Assembly (NCBI GenBank): GCA_937928385.1
Contig: CALEZD010000025.1
Location: 1 to 64,000, forward strand
From: an uncultured Bacteroidota bacterium
Lineage (GTDB): Bacteria > Bacteroidota > Bacteroidia > Chitinophagales > Chitinophagaceae
Direction of reading: 5' to 3'
Length of the DNA: 64,000 nt
Part shown: piece after piece, positions 40,685 to 49,816 of the stretch
How positions within the stretch are numbered: position 1 is the stretch's first letter
How the letters are laid out: each line of letters opens with the position of its first letter
Made by a program: the position numbers and the translations under genes
Notes under the pieces: model-generated
What the model was told of the DNA's origin: nothing
Seen by the model: only the letters and a program-made list of their open reading frames with translations
Databases searched by the model: none

Positions 40685-41554
40685 ATGAAGATTTTAGTTT
40701 TTATATCGCTCATACTCACAACCTGCTTATCGGCATCGGCAGGTAATAAGGATACCATTAAAGTGTTCTTCGATCTGGGCGTACCAACGCTCAACAAAGC
40801 CGCCATGCAGCAGCTCGATTCCCTGGCCTACTATGATGTACTGGTACCTAACAAGAATTATGGTATCATCGGCTATGCAGACTACCTGGGCAGCGAAGAG
40901 TCGAACGTCACACTATCTCAAAACAGGGCGAATGCCGTACAGCAATACCTGCAGGGCTTAGGCATAAAACAGGAACTTATAGAAACGGTAACAGGCAAGG
41001 GCGAAATCAACCGGGGTTTAGCATCAAACGATGGCTACCCCGAAGACAGGCGGGTGGATATTGTATTAGGTGGCTTTAAGAAAGCAATTCCCAAACCACA
41101 AGCTATACCTAAACCCGTTCCGCCCAAAGTAGTAGTTACAGAAAAACCCGCACCCAAAATTGACATCAGCAATGTAGAAAAAGATGAGACTATCCGCCTG
41201 GATAATATCCTGTTTTTACCGGGCAGTCACCGTATAAGAGAAGAGTCCATAGAGACTTTATTCCACCTGTACGTGGTGATGAAAGACCACCCTAACCTGA
41301 AAATCAGGCTGGAAGGACATATATGCTGCCTGAAAAACACTACACACGACGGCTATGACTACGACACGCAGGAATACCGCCTGTCTGAAAACAGGGCAAA
41401 GGCTGTATATGAATACCTGGCGGAAAAAGGTATAGACGAAGAACGGCTGCAGTATAAGGGTTTCGGCATATCCAAACCGCTGGTATGGCCTGAGAGGTCA
41501 TTCGCTGATGAAAATATGAACCGCCGTGTAGAGGTGCGTATACTGGAAAAGTAA
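40685..41554 (+). CDS. Double OmpA-domain envelope protein, paralogue
   Basis: 289 aa; signal peptide MKILVFISLILTTCLSASA. Domain 1: IIGYADYLGSEESNVTLSQNRANAVQQYLQGLG and DRRVDIVL. A Pro/Lys-rich linker (about 135-165, repeated KP/IPKP) joins domain 2: LFLPGSHRIREES, LEGHICCLKNTTHDGYDYDTQEYRLSENRAKAVYEYL, NRRVEVRILEK. Again the second domain lacks the usual Asp after GH and has a short insertion. Tandem duplication with the previous gene is clear from the shared layout and last residues (VAIRILEK/VEVRILEK). Confidence 0.85.
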   Translation: MKILVFISLILTTCLSASAGNKDTIKVFFDLGVPTLNKAAMQQLDSLAYYDVLVPNKNYGIIGYADYLGSEESNVTLSQNRANAVQQYLQGLGIKQELIETVTGKGEINRGLASNDGYPEDRRVDIVLGGFKKAIPKPQAIPKPVPPKVVVTEKPAPKIDISNVEKDETIRLDNILFLPGSHRIREESIETLFHLYVVMKDHPNLKIRLEGHICCLKNTTHDGYDYDTQEYRLSENRAKAVYEYLAEKGIDEERLQYKGFGISKPLVWPERSFADENMNRRVEVRILEK

Positions 41555-41557
41555 ACA

Positions 41558-44179
41558 CTACCTTGCTGTACTGGAAATCTCAGATGGCGCATAGCCAAAC
41601 TGTGCCTTAAATGAGCGGCTGAAATAAGACAGGTTGTTGAAGCCCGTTTTGTATGCAATCTCAGAGATATTGTATTGCTTGCCCTGCATCATCTTATACG
41701 CCTCGTGCAGGCGTATGGAACGGATGAACTCTACGGGTGTCATACCCGTTGCAGTCTTTATCTCTTTCTGCAACCTGTTTCTGCCCATGCCCAAAGAAGC
41801 GCCGAGTGTATTTACATTCAGTTCATCGTCATCAATATTGGCCAGTATATAATCCATACACTGTTTCACTATTTGGTTTTCATCATGTTCTGCAATATCA
41901 TTATCCGGCTCTGCCTTACTTATAGCGTTGTTGCTTTCAGGCATATACCTCAGGTAAAACTTATCCCTCAGCTTCTTCCTTTGCTTCAGCACATTTTCTA
42001 CCACCGCCAGCAATTCATCCATTTTGAAGGGCTTGGGTATATAATTGTCTGCCCCTGCCTGGTAGAGGTCTATGCGGTTGTCCACCTGGTTTTTTGCTGT
42101 CAGTACGATAATCGGTATATGCCCTATATTGTCAGACTCTTTGACTTCTGCCACCAACTCCTCCCCCGACATTTCAGGCATCATCAGGTCGGTTATTACT
42201 ATATCAGGCAAATGTTTTTCTACCAGCCTCAGTGCCTCCCTGCCATTGTAGGCACGCAGGCATCGGTAGCCATTTTGCTGCAGGCTCTGTGCTACAAACT
42301 CATTCAGCTCAATATGGTCTTCAGCCACTACTACCAATGGCTGCCTGTCATCAATAAATACTTCTTCTTGTTGCTCAATTCCTGTTGCCTGCTCCACAAC
42401 TAATCCCGGCAACACCAGCGTGAATACAGAGCCCTTGCCCGGTGCCGAGTCAACTGTGACGTTGCCCTTTAGTTGGGTTAAATATTCCTTCACCAGCGAC
42501 AAGCCTATACCGGTCCCTTTATGGTTATTGATGTCTATCTTATAAAACCTTTCGAATATTTTTCTGTGCTCGTCAGGGTGTATCCCCACCCCATCGTCAG
42601 CTATACTGATGCTGACACTGTTGTCTTTAAGGCGCTTGGCGTGTACAGTTATTTTTTTCGCAGCATACTTAAAGGCATTCTGCAACAGGTTGTGTATGCA
42701 TTGCGATAACTTGAAGCTATCTGTTGTCAGCAGCAGTCCTGTTTCAGCTTCTATGCTGAAAGCAATAGAGTTTTCTTCTGCCAGTGGTGTGTATTGGGTT
42801 TCCATATCTCCCAGCATCCTGTCCAGGTCTACGGTTTCCACGTTTATTTTTTCTATACCCTGCTCTATTTTGTTTAGTTGCAGCAGCTGCTCCACCATCG
42901 CCATCAGGTGGTCGGTATTTTTGATGATATAACCCGCCTGCTTTTTGATAAATTCATTATCCGTTGTCTTAAACATCTGGTTGGCCGGGCCCAGTATCAG
43001 CGACAGCGGTGTTTTCAGGTCGTGGGATATATTGGTGATGAACTTATTTTTTAACTGCTCCAGCTCACGCATTTTAGCTACCTCCAGCCTGTTCCTTTCA
43101 GCTTCCAGTATCTGCTTTCGTACTTCGTGCTGCGCCGCTTTAATGCTGCAAAACGCCGCTATTACGTGAAAAAGTTGAACATGTGTTTCCCGGTAAAAAT
43201 TTCTTTGCGAATGTTCCGAATCTATTACCCCGAACACTTCATCGCCAATCAGTATCGGCACTGCCAGTTCCGAATATCTTGTAGCGTCATCTATCAGGTA
43301 ATCAGGGTCTTTGGTTGTATCTTTTACCAGCACGGGCTTCTTTTCTGCAAACACCCTCCCCACTATACCTTCACCGGGTTTGATTTCCAACGGGTTCAAT
43401 ATACCTCTGCGCTCACCACTCTTCTGGCCATAAGCCGCTACCTGCACCAGCCTGTTCTTATCCTTATCGTACAGGTATATAATAAAATCTTCAAGCCCCA
43501 GCAGGGGTATACATTCCCTGGTCACATCCCACATGGCCTGCTCTATGGGTTTGTCCAGCATCAGTATCCTGGACAGCCGCGTACTCAATTCGGCAATCTT
43601 GTCAAAATACCGCTCAAAATAATCCATGCGGTGCTTGCCGTACTTAAAGTCAGTTATCAGCAGGTATATATTGCAGGCAACTGTCAACATGCCCACCGCC
43701 ATCAGCGGTATATTATTAGGGGAGTGCGGCAGTTGTGTGTTAAGGGTAAGAAAAGTGATGATGGTAATCATCATAGTGACGCACAGCACAGCATACATAA
43801 ACTGCGCGAAATTGATATAATACCGCCGCTCACAGATGAACATGGATATACCCCAACTGGTCACCATGACAACATCTGAGCGGTTGGTATTGTAATACAA
43901 TGCGCCTATTATATGCACCACCATAGCTGTATAAAAAAACAACCAGCACAACCTTACCTGTAGTTCGGGTTTCCTATACCACCACAGGGCTATTACCGTC
44001 AACACAGTCGCCGATACCAGTATAGTATCGGCGACCGTTAAGTCTGTTATGTTGTTTCCCGGCAATACCATTGCGGCAACCTGGAAGAGCAACATAGCCC
44101 CCATCCACTCCTTCATCCTTTGAGGAGTGCCACCCGGGTTGATTGATTTATTTATATACTCTACTACTGCATTTGCCAC
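41558..44179 (-). CDS. Hybrid sensor histidine kinase/response regulator with AraC DNA-binding domain
   Basis: 873 aa with a GTG start (an ATG at 44116 is the alternative). About six TM segments (26-175), a GAF domain (about 200-350), HisKA with phosphorylatable H386 (FITNISHDLKTPLS), HATPase (NLLQNAFKY, DDGVGI, GTGIGLS), a REC domain (VVVAEDH; phospho-Asp in VITDLMMPEM), and a C-terminal AraC HTH (ISEIAYKTGFNNLSYFSRSFKAQFGYAP). The whole path from sensor to DNA is in one chain. Unlike the sugar-sensing hybrid systems of Bacteroides, it has no large periplasmic propeller. Next to two delta-60 proteins, 4 nt after the nearer one. Confidence 0.9.
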   Translation of the reverse strand: MANAVVEYINKSINPGGTPQRMKEWMGAMLLFQVAAMVLPGNNITDLTVADTILVSATVLTVIALWWYRKPELQVRLCWLFFYTAMVVHIIGALYYNTNRSDVVMVTSWGISMFICERRYYINFAQFMYAVLCVTMMITIITFLTLNTQLPHSPNNIPLMAVGMLTVACNIYLLITDFKYGKHRMDYFERYFDKIAELSTRLSRILMLDKPIEQAMWDVTRECIPLLGLEDFIIYLYDKDKNRLVQVAAYGQKSGERRGILNPLEIKPGEGIVGRVFAEKKPVLVKDTTKDPDYLIDDATRYSELAVPILIGDEVFGVIDSEHSQRNFYRETHVQLFHVIAAFCSIKAAQHEVRKQILEAERNRLEVAKMRELEQLKNKFITNISHDLKTPLSLILGPANQMFKTTDNEFIKKQAGYIIKNTDHLMAMVEQLLQLNKIEQGIEKINVETVDLDRMLGDMETQYTPLAEENSIAFSIEAETGLLLTTDSFKLSQCIHNLLQNAFKYAAKKITVHAKRLKDNSVSISIADDGVGIHPDEHRKIFERFYKIDINNHKGTGIGLSLVKEYLTQLKGNVTVDSAPGKGSVFTLVLPGLVVEQATGIEQQEEVFIDDRQPLVVVAEDHIELNEFVAQSLQQNGYRCLRAYNGREALRLVEKHLPDIVITDLMMPEMSGEELVAEVKESDNIGHIPIIVLTAKNQVDNRIDLYQAGADNYIPKPFKMDELLAVVENVLKQRKKLRDKFYLRYMPESNNAISKAEPDNDIAEHDENQIVKQCMDYILANIDDDELNVNTLGASLGMGRNRLQKEIKTATGMTPVEFIRSIRLHEAYKMMQGKQYNISEIAYKTGFNNLSYFSRSFKAQFGYAPSEISSTAR

Positions 44180-44183
44180 AGTA

Positions 44184-45743
44184 CTACCTGTTTAATATTA
44201 ATTTCCTGTTTTCAACTCCGTCCTCAAAACTTATACTAATATAATATAAACCATTGGGTATATTGGTAGGTACTGTATAGCTGTCCTGAGCATTGGTCCA
44301 GCCGGCCACTTGTTTGCCTGATATATCTGAAATGTTGACTGCCTTCACCTCATAGCCGCCGTCAGTTTTTACACTGAATGTTCCTGCAGATGGGTTGGGA
44401 TATACATTTGCGCTATAGTCAGCGGTAGCGATATTGTTCACAGAGTTAACGGGTGGAGGCTCATTCTTAAACCTGGTTACAAACACACCATATTTGAAAA
44501 CTGAATCGATATACACCCCACTCACCACCAACTGGCTGTCCGACCGCATGGCGATATGTTCAAACACAAATTCTGCTGCACTATCAGGCACGGGTGCAAG
44601 GTGAAAACCTGTACCATGGTAACCTGTATTGAGGTTACCGTTCTTCTCAAAAATTGCTGTAAAGCCAACATTTGGAGACCCCATAGTTTGTTTTGCGCCG
44701 GCTACAAATATCCTGCCGTCCTGCAGTATATATATGGCTCTTATTACCTGTTCGGTCTGTGCTGCCATATTCAACGATACTTTCCCATTACCACTGCCAA
44801 ATGTTGAATTTAATTTACCATCACTGTCCATCTTCAGCATCAATGCTACATTAAGCGAATTCACTTCGTGATAACCACCCCAAAAGATGCTATTGTCGGG
44901 AGCTATTTTAACACATGTCAGTCTTGTAAAACCGGCCTCAGTATGTATGTAATATCCGTTGTTGCCAAATGTCAGATCAATTTTCCCGGACTTAGTTATT
45001 TTACACATATACATCTTGGTAACAAATGCCTGTGTTTGTGTGCGACCAACAGCTATTATGCTGCCATCTTTGGCAACTACAAAATCGTATAGGGTTTCCA
45101 TATCGCCGTTGTTGGGGTCGATTGTAACAAAACCCATGGTTCCGAAAGTCTGGTCCAGAGTACCGTCCATATTCATTCTTATGATATACGCGTCTGTGTA
45201 TTTACTATTCACGGTGCTATGCGTGCCTATGTAAACTTTGCCATCGCTCACTATCATTTTTACTACCCCGTCGTTACCTATCATATTAAAATGGCTCATA
45301 CCGTTATTGCTGAATGTAGCATCAATAGTACCATCCTCGTTGTGACGCGACAAGAAGATATCCAGGTCGTTCATACCCGTCATAGAGCCGCATACTAACA
45401 GTTTGCCGTCAGGCAATTGGTAAATGCTCTTGCCCCTGTCGTCAGCGCCTAGCAGTGGGTCTAATGTCACCTGGCTGTTAGTGCCGAATGTACCCACATT
45501 CTGCCCCTTAGAATCTTTCTTTATGATGAACAGATTCTCGTCACTACCATCAGTATATCCTGTCAGGAAGACGGTATCATTTTTGCCCAGGCATATGCCC
45601 CCGTAATGGCTACCATTGACTGAGGGAATTTGCATCGCGTACCCGTTCTTCCCAAACGTGGAATCAATGCCCATCGGCTTCTGTGCAAAACCGGCAGTAC
45701 CGGCCAGCAATACAATTGCCGCGAGCGTAATAAGCTTTTTCAT
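44184..45743 (-). CDS. T9SS delta-60-repeat surface protein
   Basis: 519 aa. Signal peptide ending near KK..AGTAGFAQ. Delta-60 repeats (DSTFGKNGYAM, LDPLLGADDRGKSIYQLPDGKLLVCGS, IDATFSNNGM) run through about residue 410, consistent with a beta-propeller-like array. The C-terminal NVYPNPSAGTFSV...YYISISFEDGVENRKLILNR is a type A T9SS sorting domain. It is likely on the cell surface. The function is unknown; the upstream gene is a close paralogue and the downstream gene a sensor kinase. Confidence 0.85.
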   Translation of the reverse strand: MKKLITLAAIVLLAGTAGFAQKPMGIDSTFGKNGYAMQIPSVNGSHYGGICLGKNDTVFLTGYTDGSDENLFIIKKDSKGQNVGTFGTNSQVTLDPLLGADDRGKSIYQLPDGKLLVCGSMTGMNDLDIFLSRHNEDGTIDATFSNNGMSHFNMIGNDGVVKMIVSDGKVYIGTHSTVNSKYTDAYIIRMNMDGTLDQTFGTMGFVTIDPNNGDMETLYDFVVAKDGSIIAVGRTQTQAFVTKMYMCKITKSGKIDLTFGNNGYYIHTEAGFTRLTCVKIAPDNSIFWGGYHEVNSLNVALMLKMDSDGKLNSTFGSGNGKVSLNMAAQTEQVIRAIYILQDGRIFVAGAKQTMGSPNVGFTAIFEKNGNLNTGYHGTGFHLAPVPDSAAEFVFEHIAMRSDSQLVVSGVYIDSVFKYGVFVTRFKNEPPPVNSVNNIATADYSANVYPNPSAGTFSVKTDGGYEVKAVNISDISGKQVAGWTNAQDSYTVPTNIPNGLYYISISFEDGVENRKLILNR

Positions 45744-45795
45744 AGAATTACAGTTTTTAAAAAATTATTCTGATGACTATTGTGTAACAGTCAGT

Positions 45796-47349
45796 TTATC
45801 GTTGCAGTAATATTTTTTCAGTGTGCATGCCTTCAGAAGTATTCAGCATCAGGTAATATAATCCTCCGGGAAGATGGGCGGGCAAATGATAGCGGTTATC
45901 TATTGTGCCGGGTAATACAGCCTGCAAACTGCCGGTAGTATTATACACCCTAATATCATTTATTTTCAGCAGAGATTTCACCTGCAACACACCGCTCGTA
46001 GGGTTAGGAAATAAGCTGATACTATTATCAGTAAAAACCTTGTCGCCTATATATACAGTTGGCGGCACGTATTTTTTCATCTTTCTCATAATAACCTGGC
46101 TGGCACCCAGGTTGTCATCTATTACCTGGCCTACAAAAACGAGGCTTCCATCACTATTAACGCAGACATCGTTGAATGAATATGTATTGTATCCTGCAGG
46201 AGCGGTATAATATGCATAACCATTGCCCAGGTAATTGGTATTGAGCAAACCATTGCTTTTATATACCACGGTCAATGCATGGCTGATATTGTTGTCATCG
46301 GTATACATGCCTAATACATGAATCACCGTATCATTCACATACTTTATATCCAGGAAGCGTTCACTCTCTGTTTTGTTGGTAACATTAAAAAACGCTTTGC
46401 CGTTGCCGCTGGCAAAAGTATTGTCCAACTGCCCGCCCGATGTCAGCTTAATGATGGCCCCGGCAAAATCACCTGTATTTTCAAACCCCGCCAGGTATAT
46501 ACTACCGTTGGGTGCCAGTTCCAGTCCTCTGAGGCTTACTGCATTGTTCGTATTATACAGGTATGTACCATTGGTTCCGAATCCGTTCATAATATACCCC
46601 TCCGAATCTACCTTTTGCACAAATTGGTGGGTTTTAACGCCATCGTTGGTAGTGCCCAGCACCACAATCTCCTTATTCGGCGTTATTTCAAAATCCCTGA
46701 ACACTTCCTTGTCATTGCCATTGATATTAATGATCTCAAAACCAAACATCCCGAAATCACCGTAGAAGTTACCATTGTCTTCTAATGCGGCCATGTAAAT
46801 GAATGAAGAATTGTTGATAGTGCTGCTGCAGGCAACATATATCACATTATCATACCATCTTACTTTATAAGCCGAATTATTATTACCTACAAAAGAGAAC
46901 TTCAGCCAACCTTGTTGATTGAATGTAGAATCCAATGAGCCATCAGGATTCAGGCGCATTACCAGGCTTTGCGTATATGTCTGTCCCTGGGTCCGGCCGC
47001 ACAGCAATATTTTACCATCAGGTTGTACATCCATGTTGTATACCTGGTCGTTGGCACCTAACTGTGGGTCATAGATTACTTTCCCAGAACCAAAAAAACT
47101 ACTATCCGGTTTGCCATTTTTATCCACCTTCAATACAAAAATGTCATCATTGGCGCCATCCGTTGTGCCGGCTACCAGTGTGCCGTCATTTGTGGATACC
47201 ATCGCACTGCCTACGACATTATTGACAGTAGCTGAGGGTGAAAATATAGCCACCCCGTTATTGCCGAATGTGGAATCTACCACATCCGGAAACTGGCCAT
47301 AAGCAGTAATGGCCCACATTCCTCCGATAAGTAACAGTATCTTTTTCAT
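45796..47349 (-). CDS. T9SS delta-60-repeat surface protein, paralogue
   Basis: 517 aa. Signal peptide MKKILLLIGGMWAITAYGQ; delta-60 repeats begin VVDSTFGNNGVAIF and continue (LGANDQVYNMDVQPDGKILLCGR, LDSTFNQQGWLKF). C-terminal sorting domain ISLFPNPTSGVLQV to TEKILLQR. It is the first of three minus-strand genes with spacers of 52 and 4 nt, so all three may be co-transcribed. Confidence 0.85.
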   Translation of the reverse strand: MKKILLLIGGMWAITAYGQFPDVVDSTFGNNGVAIFSPSATVNNVVGSAMVSTNDGTLVAGTTDGANDDIFVLKVDKNGKPDSSFFGSGKVIYDPQLGANDQVYNMDVQPDGKILLCGRTQGQTYTQSLVMRLNPDGSLDSTFNQQGWLKFSFVGNNNSAYKVRWYDNVIYVACSSTINNSSFIYMAALEDNGNFYGDFGMFGFEIININGNDKEVFRDFEITPNKEIVVLGTTNDGVKTHQFVQKVDSEGYIMNGFGTNGTYLYNTNNAVSLRGLELAPNGSIYLAGFENTGDFAGAIIKLTSGGQLDNTFASGNGKAFFNVTNKTESERFLDIKYVNDTVIHVLGMYTDDNNISHALTVVYKSNGLLNTNYLGNGYAYYTAPAGYNTYSFNDVCVNSDGSLVFVGQVIDDNLGASQVIMRKMKKYVPPTVYIGDKVFTDNSISLFPNPTSGVLQVKSLLKINDIRVYNTTGSLQAVLPGTIDNRYHLPAHLPGGLYYLMLNTSEGMHTEKILLQR

Positions 47350-47512
47350 AAAATTGAAGTTTCTGCAAATATGTAGGCAGGCAGGCCGGGGGGCTTTTCA
47401 CATACAGCCCTATTGTTTGCACAATTTGCATAGTGGTGCATTTTGTGCAAGGAAAGTGCAGAAAGTGCAAGTACACAGGAATAAATTTGTCATGTATTGT
47501 CCTCTCCCTCCC

Positions 47513-47702
47513 GGGTCCTCGTTTATAAACGAGGACCCACTGGTATGGCGTTTGCAACGCCATAATATGGAAGCGGGGGTTACTTCTTATTCCTCCCCTC
47601 CGAGAAATAATAATGATACACCGTTCGACGTAGTCTCCGACTACGTCGCCGCGGAGGCAAATCTCCTGATTTGCGCCTAACAACTCTGGTTTGTAACCCA
47701 CT
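47513..47702. repeat. Cluster of consecutive palindromes (intergenic repeat element)
   Basis: Within the 363-nt gap 47350-47712: a perfect 26-bp palindrome (47513-47538, arms GGGTCCTCGTTTA), TATGGCGTT-TGC-AACGCCATA (47544-47564), CGACGTAGTC-TCC-GACTACGTCG (47626-47648), GCAAATC-TCCT-GATTTGC (47657-47674) and an imperfect TGGTTTGTAACCCA. Each arm is 7-13 bp with a 0-4 nt loop. They look like one composite element of unrelated stem sequences placed in a row, rather than a gene. The 47350-47512 part shows nothing else recognisable. Confidence 0.8.
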
Positions 47703-47712
47703 CAGTACAAAA

Positions 47713-48462
47713 TCACCTGTATATATCGTCTGTAGAAAAATCTCTTTTCTCCTTTTTGAAGAATTCTGTGTGGTCTTCCTGCTCAAAGAACTCCCAAACC
47801 GCAGTATATGGGTCGGCGAATTCAATGCGGGATATTCCCCACAATATATTATGGTCAACATGACACCTGATAAAGTAAATTTTTCCTGGCTCAATATTAA
47901 AATCAATCTTCCTGCTCATGTCCGTCCATATTTTTACATTTCCTGGTTTAGTCAGCTTCATGGTATGCCTCAGGCCGTTGAGTGCAGAATATATGCGCTT
48001 ATTGTCTATAAAAATGTGAACAGGCACTGCGGGCGAATTGCGGGTAAACTCCCTGTAGACACATAACAGAGCATATGATGCGGTGTCCGGCAACATGGTT
48101 TTGAAGATGGAATCTGCTTTTATCTGTACCTGCTTACGGTAAACTGACAAATCCTCAGCATGAAAGACATCTGCAGACAACCTGTAACAACTGCTCCAAC
48201 CGTCAGGGCGTTTCAACTTTGTTATCTTAATAATGTTTCCTCCTACAAGCCCGGCTTCCTTTTTGGCCAGGGCAATGGTTTTTTCGTAATTACAATCAGA
48301 ACGCCAGCGGTCCCCCACTTTGATACTCCCCAATGGTACCAGGCCTTGGGGTGGGCTCATCTCCTCCCTTAAAACAAGCCAGGAACTATCAGGCACGTAT
48401 TGTGAAAAAACCGGCGGAATGAACAGGACACAAAAAACGATAGCAATAGAGGTAATTTTCAT
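47713..48462 (-). CDS. Exported protein of unknown function
   Basis: 249 aa. Signal peptide MKITSIAIVFCVLFIPPVFS. The mature part has conserved-looking blocks (GDRWRSDCNYEKTIALAKKEAGLVGGNIIKI, YALLCVYREFTRNSPAVPVHIFIDNKRIYSALNG) and an acidic/basic C terminus (EFFEQEDHTEFFKKEKRDF). A family could not be assigned. It ends immediately after the palindrome cluster, which lies downstream of its stop. Confidence 0.65.
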   Translation of the reverse strand: MKITSIAIVFCVLFIPPVFSQYVPDSSWLVLREEMSPPQGLVPLGSIKVGDRWRSDCNYEKTIALAKKEAGLVGGNIIKITKLKRPDGWSSCYRLSADVFHAEDLSVYRKQVQIKADSIFKTMLPDTASYALLCVYREFTRNSPAVPVHIFIDNKRIYSALNGLRHTMKLTKPGNVKIWTDMSRKIDFNIEPGKIYFIRCHVDHNILWGISRIEFADPYTAVWEFFEQEDHTEFFKKEKRDFSTDDIYR

Positions 48463-48579
48463 AATGGCGCAAGATAAATATTAATTGATTTCCGCAATCC
48501 TGAGTTTGTGAACCTGTCTGCTGCATCTTGCCTTTGACTGGTTCAAAATGCCTTGCAGAACATCTTGAACGGCAAAGTG

Positions 48580-49197
48580 TTACTTCCTGCATTTAATTAA
48601 GAAAAACGGGTAATTCTCTGCAACCTCTGTTATCTCAAACAGCCCTGACTCAGAAAATTCGGCATGTATAGATTCCCGGTCGTAGAAATACATACTGACC
48701 CCTTCGAATATCTCGTAACGATCCTTGCTGATAAATTTACCCTGCCCATAAATCGGGGCTTCTTTAGTAACGACTGTAAAAACCATGTAGCCGCCATCTG
48801 CCAACTGGTTAAAACAATCACGTATAAGCTTTTTTCTTTCAGCTTCGCCCAAAAGATGGATTAAAGCATAACAAAAAATCCCATCATATTGGCTGGTATC
48901 AAAAGGCATATCGGTTACCGATCCCTGGTATATCGTCATCCTGTTGCCATAGTGCTTCCTCGCCATGCTGATAGCGGTTGCAGATATTTCGATACCCGTT
49001 ACGACTATTCCGGCTTCTACAAAAACAGATGCGTTTCGCCCATAGCCAATTCCGGGTATTAAAACATTACTGATTGCTTTTTCAAGAAAAAAATCGCGCG
49101 TGAGTATGGCAGATTCCGCCGGCTTGTACCCCCACATCTCTTTTTTTTCATTAAAGGCCTGCTCCCAAAATTCCGGCTGTTTATTTCCATAGTCCAT
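48580..49197 (-). CDS. SAM-dependent methyltransferase, class I
   Basis: 205 aa from the ATG at 49197 (MDYGNKQPEFWEQAFNEKKEMWG); a longer frame begins with TTG. LIPGIGYGRNASVFVEAGIVVTGIEISATAISMARKHY (motif I with the GxGxGRN loop), IYQGSVTDMPFDTSQYDGIFCYALIHLL and LADGGYMVFTVVTKE (motif IV region) are the SAM-binding features of a Methyltransf_11/25-like protein, comparable to the tellurite/thiopurine methyltransferase group. The substrate is unknown. The -7 box TACCTTTG (49203-49210) lies 5 nt before the ATG, so the transcript may be leaderless. Confidence 0.82.
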   Translation of the reverse strand: MDYGNKQPEFWEQAFNEKKEMWGYKPAESAILTRDFFLEKAISNVLIPGIGYGRNASVFVEAGIVVTGIEISATAISMARKHYGNRMTIYQGSVTDMPFDTSQYDGIFCYALIHLLGEAERKKLIRDCFNQLADGGYMVFTVVTKEAPIYGQGKFISKDRYEIFEGVSMYFYDRESIHAEFSESGLFEITEVAENYPFFLIKCRK

Positions 49198-49202
49198 TAA
49201 CA

Positions 49203-49210
49203 CAAAGGTA
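49203..49210 (-). promoter_or_regulatory. -7 promoter box of the methyltransferase gene
   Basis: Minus-strand TACCTTTG is identical to the box before rpsJ, but sits 5 nt from the ATG. No clear -33 TTTG was found. Confidence 0.45.
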
Positions 49211-49319
49211 CAGTTGGATAAGATAGAGTGCCTGTACATTTGGTGCAACTATTATCCACTTGGGACAAGAAAAATAGGTATGTTTTTTTTGACTTGCCCA
49301 TCGCCAACACCTACCGGAA

Positions 49320-49336
49320 TGGCATTTGTAACGCCA
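49320..49336. repeat. Single hairpin related to the 47.5-kb cluster
   Basis: TGGCATT-TGT-AACGCCA repeats the form of TGGCGTT-TGC-AACGCCA at 47546-47562 (two differences in 17 nt). It indicates dispersal of one module. It sits in the 619-nt gap before fhs. Confidence 0.6.
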
Positions 49337-49353
49337 ACAGTACGCAAATAAAA

Positions 49354-49385
49354 TTTCATACATTCGTCATTTTAACGTATATTTG
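49354..49385 (+). promoter_or_regulatory. Candidate promoter in the gap before fhs
   Basis: TTTC (49354-49357), 20 nt, TATATTTG (49378-49385) fit the Bacteroidota pattern with one base off in the -33 element. If it drives fhs the leader would be about 425 nt. Confidence 0.4.
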
Positions 49386-49544
49386 TTATAATATTAGGCC
49401 GTATCAACAAACAGACCCAACTAAACAATACATTAAACTACCGTCAATATGAAAATCCTTCGAAGCAACCACGCCAGTATATGGGTACAGGATTCTCCCC
49501 ACATCTTAGGGGGGACGGGTCAAAAAAAAACAATTCAAAATTCA

Positions 49545-49659
49545 GGGAACATTTTGGAACAAAATCACCAACCCACTCACAACCAATTACTTACAATAAT
49601 GTGCGGTTTTATTTTTTCAAAAATCCGGCAACACTTCGGCAACACTTTGGGAACAAAAC
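49545..49659. repeat. Direct repeats in the gap before fhs
   Basis: CGGCAACACTT occurs twice in tandem (49626-49636, 49637-49647). A 20-bp unit GGGAACATTTTGGAACAAAA (49545-49564) recurs as GGCAACACTTTGGGAACAAAA (49638-49658). The rest of the gap to 49816 is AT-rich with runs of TTACT-like sequence; no supported gene was seen, and no clear riboswitch. Confidence 0.6.
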
Positions 49660-49816
49660 GTAAAATTTCGCAACAATGGCCAGAACTCAATTGTACGATA
49701 CACTTGACAAAAAACTCACGGCTTATTACTTGCTACTTATTACTTACTACTTATCACTTTCCCCATTATTATTAATATATTCGTCCGTCAAAAAAAATCA
49801 AAATCACGTATCATAT

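Noticed and set aside
47258..47701. A minus-strand open frame of 147 codons over the hairpin cluster
   Set aside because: It is the translation of palindromes and overlaps the delta-60 signal sequence in another frame; composition is not protein-like.
49449..49775. A plus-strand open frame of 108 codons before fhs
   Set aside because: It runs through direct repeats and AT-rich sequence, ends in low complexity, and has no recognisable domain.
49676..49816. A 47-codon N-terminal extension of fhs
   Set aside because: The extension is low-complexity, and the conserved enzyme begins at the ATG at 49817.
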